DNA from: Holophagales bacterium
GTDB lineage: Bacteria; Acidobacteriota; Holophagae; Holophagales; Holophagaceae
Length of the DNA: 10,829 nt
Direction of reading: 5' to 3'
NCBI GenBank assembly: GCA_031256155.1
Contig: JAIRRD010000168.1
Coordinates: forward strand, 1-10,829
Both the position numbers and the translations under genes were made by a program. The notes beneath the pieces were generated by a model, which saw only the letters and a program-made list of their open reading frames with translations, was not told the origin of the DNA and ran no database searches. Position 1 is the first letter of the stretch; every line of letters starts with the position of its first letter. Below are positions 1 to 6,572 of this stretch, piece by piece.

Positions 1-674
1 CTGTCCGTAGATTGCTGCGCTAATATTCTGTTTTGTCTGTCATATGCCACACGAGGATAATTGGTGTATTGATTGTTGGGAGACCAGAATGAATGCAGGT
101 TAGGCAAGTCCAGACCGGGTTCCAGATCAGCAATTTTAGATGCAAATTCAACAGCCTGGTCAGCAATATTAAATGCCCCTGCCTCTCTGTTCCATGTTGA
201 ATGCAATGCCCTTATGTTAATAGTTAAATCCTGGGTTCCCGTATAGAATTGTTCGCTCAAAACAAACCAATCAGGAATGTCGTTAAATGCGCTTATATTA
301 TTGTACATATCCAATATAGAACCATTTTTAACGCTTCCACGCATTTGGAAATTTCCAGAATTATTTCCTGGGACTTCGTAAGCGGCGAACAAACGAACTT
401 GCAAATTGGCACCCTGCGGTACATTGGCAATTCCATCGCCTCTTGGACCTAAATAACCCGAAAAATAAATATGGCCGGTTTGCGGGTCAAAACCTTCCAC
501 CCAGCAGTATCTGGCTGGCCTGTATTCTCCAGACGATAAACCAGTGGGTGTTATCGGCCTTTTTTCAAATTCAGCGCTGACGAAAACCGAAATTTCACTG
601 TTGCCGCCAATGCAGGCCGCCATTAAAAGCAAAGGCACGACTGCAAAGAGAATGCGATACATTTTCAAAAACAC
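1..674 (-). CDS. Predicted lipoprotein of unknown function (3' end outside window)
   Basis: I read 224 codons, open to the window edge, so the C-terminus is missing. The N-terminus is a lipoprotein signal: a short basic n-region (MFLKMYR), a hydrophobic core (ILFAVVPLLL) and the lipobox-like LMAAC, whose Cys would be lipidated after signal peptidase II cleavage. The mature part begins with a Gly/Asn/Ser linker and continues as a soluble domain rich in aromatic residues (for example CWVEGFDP and IYFSGYLGPRGDG), with no further membrane segment. I chose GTG at 674 over the in-frame ATG at 662 because a strong GGAGGT lies 6 bases upstream of the GTG. It starts 36 bases after the ribD stop and is probably co-transcribed. 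I recognise no family. The envelope location is inferred from the signal peptide; the function is unknown. Confidence 0.75.
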   Translation of the reverse strand, partial: MFLKMYRILFAVVPLLLMAACIGGNSEISVFVSAEFEKRPITPTGLSSGEYRPARYCWVEGFDPQTGHIYFSGYLGPRGDGIANVPQGANLQVRLFAAYEVPGNNSGNFQMRGSVKNGSILDMYNNISAFNDIPDWFVLSEQFYTGTQDLTINIRALHSTWNREAGAFNIADQAVEFASKIADLEPGLDLPNLHSFWSPNNQYTNYPRVAYDRQNRILAQQSTD

Positions 675-680
675 CTGACC

Positions 681-686
681 ACCTCC
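681..686 (-). promoter_or_regulatory. Shine-Dalgarno site deciding the lipoprotein GTG start
   Basis: GGAGGT on the minus strand is separated by 6 bases (GGTCAG) from GTG at 674-672. The next in-frame ATG (662) would lie about 18 bases from this site, too far for normal initiation, so the GTG is preferred and adds four residues, including a Lys, to the signal peptide. Confidence 0.6.
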
Positions 687-710
687 GGTAGTACAAGAGC
701 AACTCAATTA

Positions 711-1853
711 TTATGCCACATTGATTTTGTTTTTATACCAAACTTCCCATACACCGCCGTCAAACCGAACAAAATTCGCCGGTGCGCCAAACACACTGCT
801 GTCCAGTGTAACGATTGACCCGCCCACAGGTTTAGCGCTGCGAAAAATGTGCAAGACGTCCACCAAATTATTTTGAAGCATCTGTGAAGCCAGATTTGCC
901 CCGCCTTCAACCAATAATCTGCAAATGCCGCGAAGTGTTAATTCGTGCAACAGATGTCGCAAACTGCAACCTCCCGATCCGGGCGGCAGGCGGAGGTCTT
1001 CTACACCATCAATGGGCTCCGCTTCTTCGGTCAGAACTCTCATTGACAAATGACCGCTTGCGTTCTGCCACACACTGCGATTGGAACTTAATGACCCGTG
1101 ACTGTCCAGAACTATTCTGCGAAACACACGGTTGGGTTCAGCAGGTTCAAGCCACCTGTCAGTCAGTTGGGGATTGTCAACAGCCACCGTGTTTCGTCCC
1201 ACGAGTATCCCATCGCACACTCGTCTAAGTGCATGGGCAAGGCTCTGTGTCTTTGGTGTTGTTATATTTGTCGTAACACTTGTTGAGCCAATGCCATTGT
1301 CAGAGCCAAGCGCTAGTTTCAGCATTACCCAGGGAAGACCGGTCTGAATTGACTTGAAAAATGGGGCGTGTAAGTGCGCGCAAATATTTCCAAGGACACC
1401 TTCGACCACTTCAACGCCATTAGCGCCGAGTATCGCCAAACCGCCGCCGGCAACCCTTGGGTTGCGATCCCGGACACCGACAACAACTTTTTTTACGCCA
1501 GCCCGCAACAGCGCGTCTGTACACGGCGGTGTCCTGCCAAAGTGGCAGCATGGTTCCAATGTCACATACGCCGTTGCGCCGTCTGCTGATTCTCCGCGCT
1601 CTCTTGCGTCCTGGATTGCCAATATCTCGGCGTGGGAGCCGCCTGCACGTCTGTGCGCTCCCCTGCCGATGGAGCGTCCGTCTTTCATCAATACACAGCC
1701 GACAGAAGGGTTTGGGCTTGAGAGTCCGATTCCGGTCAAGCTTTCCCTGATTGCCTCAGCCATAGCCAGCTCATCGCCAGACAAGCACTCCGGCTTTGGC
1801 CATGGGCCGCCCGTAGCGTGTTCCCAGGCGGATTCCGGCGTTAAATCAGGCAC
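711..1853 (-). CDS. ribD: Bifunctional riboflavin deaminase/reductase RibD
   Basis: This 380-residue cytosolic protein catalyses the second and third steps of riboflavin synthesis from GTP: deamination of the pyrimidine ring, then NADPH-dependent reduction of the ribosyl chain. The N-terminal cytidine-deaminase-like domain carries SSPNPSVGCV (45-54), HAE (74-76, zinc His and catalytic Glu) and PCCHFGRTPPC (101-111), whose C102 and C111 are the other zinc ligands. The reductase domain (about 174-380) has MLKLALGSDN, DGILVGRNTVAVDNPQL (214-230) and LLVEGGANLASQML (313-326). The start is GTG at 1853, overlapping the ftsY stop by 8 bases, with GGAAGGG 7 bases upstream. The first internal ATG, at residue 31, would cut into the deaminase domain. 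It has about 20 more N-terminal residues than most RibD proteins. No other riboflavin gene is in the window. Confidence 0.96.
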   Translation of the reverse strand: MPDLTPESAWEHATGGPWPKPECLSGDELAMAEAIRESLTGIGLSSPNPSVGCVLMKDGRSIGRGAHRRAGGSHAEILAIQDARERGESADGATAYVTLEPCCHFGRTPPCTDALLRAGVKKVVVGVRDRNPRVAGGGLAILGANGVEVVEGVLGNICAHLHAPFFKSIQTGLPWVMLKLALGSDNGIGSTSVTTNITTPKTQSLAHALRRVCDGILVGRNTVAVDNPQLTDRWLEPAEPNRVFRRIVLDSHGSLSSNRSVWQNASGHLSMRVLTEEAEPIDGVEDLRLPPGSGGCSLRHLLHELTLRGICRLLVEGGANLASQMLQNNLVDVLHIFRSAKPVGGSIVTLDSSVFGAPANFVRFDGGVWEVWYKNKINVA

Positions 1854-2757
1854 TCAACAACCCTTCCACAAACGCTTCCGGGTCAAAGGGTATTAAATCA
1901 TCCACTTGTTCGCCCACACCCACAAAGGTAATCGGCAATTTTATTCTTTCCAGTATTGGGACTATTACTCCGCCCTTTGCGCTGCCATCCAGCTTTGTGA
2001 GTACAAGGTCCGTAACCCCTGCGGTCTGTTTAAAACTTTCGGCTTGCTGTATGCCATTCTGGCCGGTGGTGGCATCAAGAACCAATAAAACCCTGTGAGG
2101 TGCGCCTGGAATAACTTTTTGCAGACTCCGGCGTATTTTATCCAATTCACGCATCAAATGCTCTTTGTTGTGCAGTCTTCCCGCAGTGTCAATCAATACC
2201 CACGGGATTCCCTTTGCTTTTGCGGATGTGACTCCATCAAAGGCTATGGCTGCGGGGTCACCCCCCATCTGGTTGCGAATCACCGGAACACCGGCTCTTT
2301 CACCCCAAAGTTCCAACTGATCTATCGCGGCGGCTCTGAATGTGTCTCCAGCCACCACCAGGACATCCTGCTCCTCTGATTTCAAACGCGCCGCCAGTTT
2401 TCCAAGTGTTGTGGTTTTACCAACGCCATTGACCCCAACCAATAAAATCACTTGGGTGCCTACGGGCTGAAATGGGGATGCGGGCGCGTGAGATATGATT
2501 TTTAGCAGTTCATCCTTGATTAAGGCTCTGGGGTCAATTTCATTGGACTTTTGCATCTCAAACCGCAGTCTGTCCATCAAGCGCTGTGTTGCGTGAACAC
2601 CGAGATCGGCTTGAAGTAACATATCTTCTATTTCTAAAAGCTGATCCTCGTCCAACCGCTTCAATCCCAACAGCCGCTGCATTGGGCCAAGCGCCAATTC
2701 CTGTGTCCGCTGCAATCCCTTTTTAAATTTGGTGAATACTGAATCTAAAAACCCCAC
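1846..2757 (-). CDS. ftsY: Signal recognition particle receptor FtsY (NG domain)
   Basis: SRP-type GTPase of 303 residues that docks the SRP-ribosome-nascent chain complex at the inner membrane during co-translational membrane protein insertion. An N-domain helical bundle (about 1-95) is followed by the G domain with P-loop GVNGVGKTTT (108-117), DTFRAAAIDQL (138-148), DTAGR (190-194), TKLDGSAKGG (254-263) and the closing GVGEQVDDLIPFDPEAFVEGLL. It lacks the long acidic A domain of E. coli FtsY, so membrane binding probably depends on the amphipathic, Lys-rich start (MGFLDSVFTKFKKGLQ), as in other short FtsY proteins. The start is GTG at 2757 with GAGGT four bases upstream. It follows glnS by 36 bases and overlaps ribD by 8, which suggests translational coupling. 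Confidence 0.97.
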   Translation of the reverse strand: MGFLDSVFTKFKKGLQRTQELALGPMQRLLGLKRLDEDQLLEIEDMLLQADLGVHATQRLMDRLRFEMQKSNEIDPRALIKDELLKIISHAPASPFQPVGTQVILLVGVNGVGKTTTLGKLAARLKSEEQDVLVVAGDTFRAAAIDQLELWGERAGVPVIRNQMGGDPAAIAFDGVTSAKAKGIPWVLIDTAGRLHNKEHLMRELDKIRRSLQKVIPGAPHRVLLVLDATTGQNGIQQAESFKQTAGVTDLVLTKLDGSAKGGVIVPILERIKLPITFVGVGEQVDDLIPFDPEAFVEGLLSA

Positions 2758-2769
2758 GTTTACCTCACA

Positions 2770-2803
2770 AAAATCATATTTTTTTATTGTTTTCTATGAT
2801 TTT
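2770..2803. repeat. AT-rich inverted repeat at the glnS/ftsY junction
   Basis: AAAATCATA (2770-2778) and TATGATTTT (2795-2803) are perfect 9-base complements around a 16-base loop. The right arm covers the last codons and stop of glnS. The stem is weak (one G-C pair) and may be chance in AT-rich DNA. If real, it could be an mRNA processing or stability element between the two genes. It does not look like an intrinsic terminator. Confidence 0.25.
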
Positions 2804-4530
2804 GCCTCAATCTTTGCCCAACTGTCCTTTAGGCCGACAATTCTATTGAAAACCAGCAATTTGGGGGTTGAATCGCTGTCAACGGCAAAGTAGCCTGTTC
2901 TTTCAAATTGAAAGCGCTGTCCGTGTTGAGCATTTGCCAGGTTTGGTTCAAGTTTAGCACTGAGTGTTTCCAGACTCTGGCTGTTTACGCCTTGCCGCCA
3001 ATCCTGTCCTTCAGGTATGTCCATGGGGTCTTCTGCAAGAAATAGCTGGTCGTATAGTCTTAATTCCGCTTCAATCGCTTCTTCATCGCTGACCCAGTGA
3101 ATGGTACCTTTAATTTTTCGCCCATCGGCGGCATTTCCGCCTTTGGAATTTTCATCCCAGACACATTTAAGCTCTGTAATACCACCTTGAGAATCTTTGA
3201 CTACTTCCTGGCAACGAACAATAGCGGCACCCCGTAATCTCACTTCAGCGCCAGGGGCCAGGCGGAACCATTTTTTAGGGGGGGCTTCCCTGAAATCGTC
3301 CTGCTCAATCCACAACTCTTTTGTGAAGCGCAGCTTACGTACCCCTGATTCTGGTTTTTCATTGAAATGGGGGAGTTCTACATCAAAGGACTGTTCGGGT
3401 GTCATATTAGTAATGGTCAGTTTTAACGGACGCAGCACAGCCATTCTGCGCGGCGCGTTTGCTTCCAGGTCTTCGCGGACACAAGCTTCCAGCAGACTGG
3501 CTTCGGCTAGCATGTCTCGTTTTGCCACACCAACGCGCTCTGCAAAAGACCTTATGGCCTCGGGTGTGTAGCCTCTGCGGCGCAATCCGCATATAGTAGG
3601 CATTCTTGGGTCATCCCAGCCAGAAACTATGCCTTCCTGCACTAATTGAAGGAGGCGGCGCTTGGACATCACCGTATGTGTAAGGTTCAGTCTCGCAAAT
3701 TCGATTTGGCGCGGCAATGGCCGCTTGAAAAACTTTTCCTCAGTGTCTTGCTCCAAAAACCAATCGTAAAGTGGTCTGTGATCCTCAAATTCAAGTGTGC
3801 AAATGCTGTGCGTGATGTTTTCAATGGCATCGCAAATGCCGTGTGCGTAGTCGTACATGGGATATATGCGCCAATCGCTGCCGGTTCTGTGGTGATGAGC
3901 GCGGCGAATACGGTACATCAGGGGATCGCGCATATTCATGTTGGGATGCTGAACGTCTATCTTTGCCCTAAGAACACGGAAACCATCGGGAAATTCCCCG
4001 GCCCTCATGCGTCTGAAAAGGTTCAGACTCTCTTCCCGTGAGCGGTCTCTGTATGGGCTTGGATGCCCTGGGGTATAGAAGTTGCCGCGATATTCCTTTA
4101 TTTCAGATTCGCTTAAGTCGCATACAAAGGCTTTGCCATTCTGTATGAGATATTCCGCAAAGTCGTACAGCAGTGGAAAATAATCGCTCGCGTAGAACTC
4201 GCCTGCCCACGAAAATCCCATCCAGCGCACGTCTTCGCGTATTGAGTCAACATATTCCACGTCTTCTTTGACGGGATTTGTATCGTCAAAGCGTATATTT
4301 GTTTTCCCGCCATACTTTTTTGCCAGACCAAAGTTGATGCAAATGCTCTTGGCGTGTCCAATGTGTAAATAACCGTTAGGCTCCGGCGGAAAGCGCGTCA
4401 TTATGCGTCCGCTGTGCTTATTGGAAGCCAGATCGGCTTCCATGATTTCTTCTATGAAGTTCAGGGATTTTGGGGCAGATGGGGGCTGTTCGTGTGTCAT
4501 TAGTATGCCTATTTGAGTATTATCTTCCAT
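2794..4530 (-). CDS. glnS: Glutaminyl-tRNA synthetase
   Basis: Class Ic synthetase, 578 residues as called, that charges tRNA-Gln with glutamine. The Rossmann domain carries NFIEEIMEADL (24-34), FPPEPNGYLHIGHAKS (47-62, HIGH) and FRFDDTNP-type FDDTNPVKED (81-90). The tRNA-binding stem follows with YPMYDYAHGICDAIE and CTLEFEDHRPLYDW. VMSKRRL (287-293) is the KMSKS loop, and PRMPTICGLRRRGY (308-321) and the C-terminal beta-barrels end in TGYFAVD and FNRIVGLKDSW. These features distinguish it from GluRS, and it is full length for a bacterial GlnRS. The start is uncertain: ATG at 4530 lacks a clear ribosome site, while ATG at 4500 gives a tail like that of E. coli GlnRS and suits the candidate promoter. 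The gene follows the methyltransferase by 64 bases and precedes ftsY by 36. Confidence 0.96.
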   Translation of the reverse strand: MEDNTQIGILMTHEQPPSAPKSLNFIEEIMEADLASNKHSGRIMTRFPPEPNGYLHIGHAKSICINFGLAKKYGGKTNIRFDDTNPVKEDVEYVDSIREDVRWMGFSWAGEFYASDYFPLLYDFAEYLIQNGKAFVCDLSESEIKEYRGNFYTPGHPSPYRDRSREESLNLFRRMRAGEFPDGFRVLRAKIDVQHPNMNMRDPLMYRIRRAHHHRTGSDWRIYPMYDYAHGICDAIENITHSICTLEFEDHRPLYDWFLEQDTEEKFFKRPLPRQIEFARLNLTHTVMSKRRLLQLVQEGIVSGWDDPRMPTICGLRRRGYTPEAIRSFAERVGVAKRDMLAEASLLEACVREDLEANAPRRMAVLRPLKLTITNMTPEQSFDVELPHFNEKPESGVRKLRFTKELWIEQDDFREAPPKKWFRLAPGAEVRLRGAAIVRCQEVVKDSQGGITELKCVWDENSKGGNAADGRKIKGTIHWVSDEEAIEAELRLYDQLFLAEDPMDIPEGQDWRQGVNSQSLETLSAKLEPNLANAQHGQRFQFERTGYFAVDSDSTPKLLVFNRIVGLKDSWAKIEAKS

Positions 4531-4543
4531 CGAATGTTGTCGG

Positions 4544-4572
4544 ATATTACAGTCATTTTGTCTCTATAACAA
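4544..4572 (-). promoter_or_regulatory. Candidate sigma-70 promoter for glnS
   Basis: On the minus strand, TTGTTA (4572-4567) is followed after 17 bases by TAATAT (4549-4544), each matching 4 of 6 consensus positions. Transcription would begin near 4537. That leaves almost no leader for an ATG at 4530 but a normal one for ATG at 4500. It lies in the only sizeable gap upstream of glnS. The match is weak and the DNA is AT-rich, so chance is quite possible. Confidence 0.25.
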
Positions 4573-4594
4573 GCGATTATTGATATTTTATTAA

Positions 4595-5635
4595 TCATAA
4601 TGTACTCAATATTTGAGGTAATTGCAAAACCTCATTTTTGTTTGCGCCCTTCATTCCAGCTTCCGCTCCAAAACTGCGTCCGGCTTCATTATGGCGCAAT
4701 TCCTCAACTCCGTTGAAGTTGCAAAACAGAGGTTTTTCAAGAGGCTCTATTTGATATAAATCTTCAGTAATCAAGGGGATTTCCTGAGAGTCATTATTTC
4801 TACACCAATCCAAATTTTTGCTGATGAGCAATTCGTATATTTCTCTATGGTGTGTACTTTTCATCAAGACTAACTCAGTATCAAATTTATATTTGTTTGC
4901 CAGATCACTGACTTCAATATTATTATCATAAGTCATTAAGAAAGCACTCTTTGTTTGTGCAGTAATTTCAAACAATAGTTTGTGATCAAGTTCATTATAT
5001 TTATATAAGCGAGAACCTGGTTTTTTGCCGCATACTGTATAAGGTGGATCAAGGAAAATGGCCATGTTTTTTTGTGACATTATTTCATTTAAATAATTTA
5101 ATCCATTACCTTGCTTAAAAATGAGAATGTTTTTAATTAATTTAATGTCTTGTATGCGCTGACATAAAGTTGATGGGTACCACCTTGATTTTATACCTTT
5201 TCCTTTTTCGCCTTTATTTATAAAACTACTGCCATCTGCAAGAATACCTCCATGATTGATTCTATTTTTTAGAATTGTTCTAAACGCAAGTTCTTTTGTT
5301 GTTATTGCAGGTTTCATAATAACTTCTTTTGCGGTTTCAGTCGTTAGATTAAATGACAAAATACGATCACATAACCAATCTATATCTTTCCCAAGTATTG
5401 TTTCCCAAACCGCAGCCACATTTGGATCAATTTCCATCATTATTATTTGTTCTGCTAAATTCTCAAATGCAACAGTCAAACTGACTATGCCGCCACCAAG
5501 AAATGGCTCAACGAAATATTCTGGCTTAGTGCTGAAACTCTTCAACCAAGTCCTGATCCAAGGAATTAACCAAGTTTTTCCACCAGGATAACGGAAAGGG
5601 CTTCTTAAGGGAATTGATGCCACATTAACTATCAT
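4595..5635 (-). CDS. D12-class DNA adenine methyltransferase (modification subunit)
   Basis: 346 residues from the ATG at 5635, which overlaps the nuclease stop as ATGA; a TTG at 5647 is a weaker alternative. Motif order is that of the alpha (D12, Dam-like) N6-adenine methyltransferases: PFRYPGGK (13-20, motif X), FVEPFLGGG (41-49, motif I, S-adenosylmethionine binding), a target-recognition stretch including KGIKSRWYPSTLCQRI, and catalytic FLDPPYT (194-200, motif IV). HHREIYELLISKNLDW marks the usual end of the fold. It should protect host DNA by methylating adenine in the target of the adjacent nuclease; both genes are read as one unit. The last roughly 40 residues are unusual: their DNA is GC-richer and carries direct and inverted repeats that suggest a small insertion which changed the C-terminus. 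The catalytic core looks intact. Confidence 0.92.
   Translation of the reverse strand: MIVNVASIPLRSPFRYPGGKTWLIPWIRTWLKSFSTKPEYFVEPFLGGGIVSLTVAFENLAEQIIMMEIDPNVAAVWETILGKDIDWLCDRILSFNLTTETAKEVIMKPAITTKELAFRTILKNRINHGGILADGSSFINKGEKGKGIKSRWYPSTLCQRIQDIKLIKNILIFKQGNGLNYLNEIMSQKNMAIFLDPPYTVCGKKPGSRLYKYNELDHKLLFEITAQTKSAFLMTYDNNIEVSDLANKYKFDTELVLMKSTHHREIYELLISKNLDWCRNNDSQEIPLITEDLYQIEPLEKPLFCNFNGVEELRHNEAGRSFGAEAGMKGANKNEVLQLPQILSTL
4622..4727. mobile_element. Possible 88-base inserted element with 9-base direct repeats
   Basis: TTGCAAAAC occurs at 4622-4630 and again at 4719-4727. Between them, 88 bases are clearly GC-richer than the surrounding gene (32 of 60 in 4641-4700). The insert holds the inverted pair TTGCGCC (4642-4648) / GGCGCAA (4693-4699). 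A longer imperfect pair straddles its edge: TTGAGGTAATTGC (4613-4625) / GCAATTCCTCAA (4696-4707), with one bulged base. Removing 97 bases (insert plus one repeat) lets the methyltransferase end as EKPLFCNYLKY with a stop at 4608-4606. This is the pattern of a small non-autonomous element with target duplication. No clear terminal inverted repeats are seen at the exact ends, and no known family is recognised. Confidence 0.45.
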
Positions 5636-6537
5636 TTCGGCATCCAATCTGTCTGAAAGTGGTCAATCAATGGCGCATCTGGTTTATGCTCTAATCGCTC
5701 ATCTAACTTTGCCTGTAAGATGTCAATAAATTCTTCAATATTTCCGGCATCAGATTTTGTAATTTTGTCCAATGCTTGTTCAAATTTTGTATAAACTATT
5801 TTTGTTAATTCCATATCATATTTATTATTTGACAAATTATATTTAATATCGTAAATTAGCCATGCAATGTCGGCATTTTCTTTATCTATTTCTTCTAGTT
5901 TTGGTAGCGTTTGAAAAAAAACAAAATCCATAGCAACTGCGAGTTTTTTCTTCCAAGCCTTTAATATACCACCCTTAAAAATTAGTTGTGGAGCCAATCG
6001 TTTTCTTGATGAAGAAAGAAAATCTGGTCTGGGATAACTCGTCTGTTTAGTCCAATCCATTTGGGCATTATTTTCGGGGTCATTAATGTAGTAGTTAAAT
6101 GGATTACGAATATTTCCAGATATGTAAACAGCTTGGATTTCCAATGCACCAAAATCAGTAACGCACCCTGATTCATCATAAGCAACCAATACAACGTCAA
6201 TATTGCCAGCAGATTGACCATGTTTATCTTTTAATTTTACTTCAGTAAGTGATGTCCAATTTGAATTGGGTGAAAAAAGAAATCCTGCTGCAGCATCCAC
6301 AATCATCCAGTTTTGTCTGAAACGTATTGGGCAAGTTATAGAAATACCAGCATCCGAAAATATTGAGCATGTTCCTAATGGATCATTCGCTTTATCTTTT
6401 GTGCAATTTGGCACCCTATTGTTGTAGGGACATAGGCGTTTGGCGCGAAAACGCTTTGCTTCGGCTGAAAAATTATTTACAGGAAAACCAAACACTTCAG
6501 CTAATGGGTGAGTAATTGGCTTGGTTTGTTTTTGCAT
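5632..6537 (-). CDS. NotI-family type II restriction endonuclease
   Basis: 301 residues, predicted to cut unmethylated foreign DNA. Four cysteines, C36 (RLCPYNN), C45 (VPNCTKD), C57 (LGTCSIF) and C69 (ITCPIRF), match the Cys4 iron-binding fold of NotI. The nuclease core follows: E99, D114 in GNIDVVLV, and E133/Q135 in GALEIQAVYISGN. In NotI, as I recall it, the corresponding residues are E145, D160, E182 and Q184, with LEIQ conserved. It is shorter than NotI (about 380 residues). The C-terminal part is Lys- and Glu-rich and helical, ending in DHFQTDWMPK. The start is ATG at 6537 with AGGA 8 bases upstream. It lies 35 bases after gltX and overlaps the methyltransferase by 4 (ATGA). No controller gene is present. 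The family call rests on motifs; the specificity is unknown. Confidence 0.88.
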   Translation of the reverse strand: MQKQTKPITHPLAEVFGFPVNNFSAEAKRFRAKRLCPYNNRVPNCTKDKANDPLGTCSIFSDAGISITCPIRFRQNWMIVDAAAGFLFSPNSNWTSLTEVKLKDKHGQSAGNIDVVLVAYDESGCVTDFGALEIQAVYISGNIRNPFNYYINDPENNAQMDWTKQTSYPRPDFLSSSRKRLAPQLIFKGGILKAWKKKLAVAMDFVFFQTLPKLEEIDKENADIAWLIYDIKYNLSNNKYDMELTKIVYTKFEQALDKITKSDAGNIEEFIDILQAKLDERLEHKPDAPLIDHFQTDWMPK

Positions 6538-6559
6538 TTAATTCATCCTGTCCAAAAAA

Positions 6560-6565
6560 ATTATA
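6560..6565 (-). promoter_or_regulatory. Candidate -10 box for the restriction-modification genes
   Basis: A perfect TATAAT on the minus strand lies in the gltX-nuclease gap, 22 bases upstream of the nuclease ATG. No good -35 hexamer is seen 16 to 18 bases further upstream. It could be a weak private promoter for the acquired pair, or chance. Confidence 0.25.
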
Positions 6566-6572
6566 AGAAGTC

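Noticed and set aside
1354..1896. 180-codon plus-strand frame opposite ribD
   Set aside because: It is antisense to a motif-complete RibD, has no recognisable domain or ribosome site, and is explained as the complementary frame of a GC-richer gene.
4614..4639. Rho-independent terminator (TGAGGT / ACCTCA then TTTTT on the plus strand)
   Set aside because: The stem is only 6 bp with a 9-base loop, it lies inside the methyltransferase coding region, and no plus-strand gene ends there.
4613..4727. Integron attC site at the end of the methyltransferase
   Set aside because: The region is palindromic and follows a gene end, but no RYYYAAC / GTTRRRY core pair in the required arrangement is present, and no further cassettes or integrase are seen.
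5632..6537. Assigning the NotI target GCGGCCGC to this nuclease
   Set aside because: Family membership does not fix specificity, and the adenine-type methyltransferase argues against an all-G+C site.
6538..6572. Controller (C) protein gene for the restriction-modification system
   Set aside because: The 35-base gap holds no frame, and nothing helix-turn-helix-like lies between or beside the nuclease and methyltransferase.
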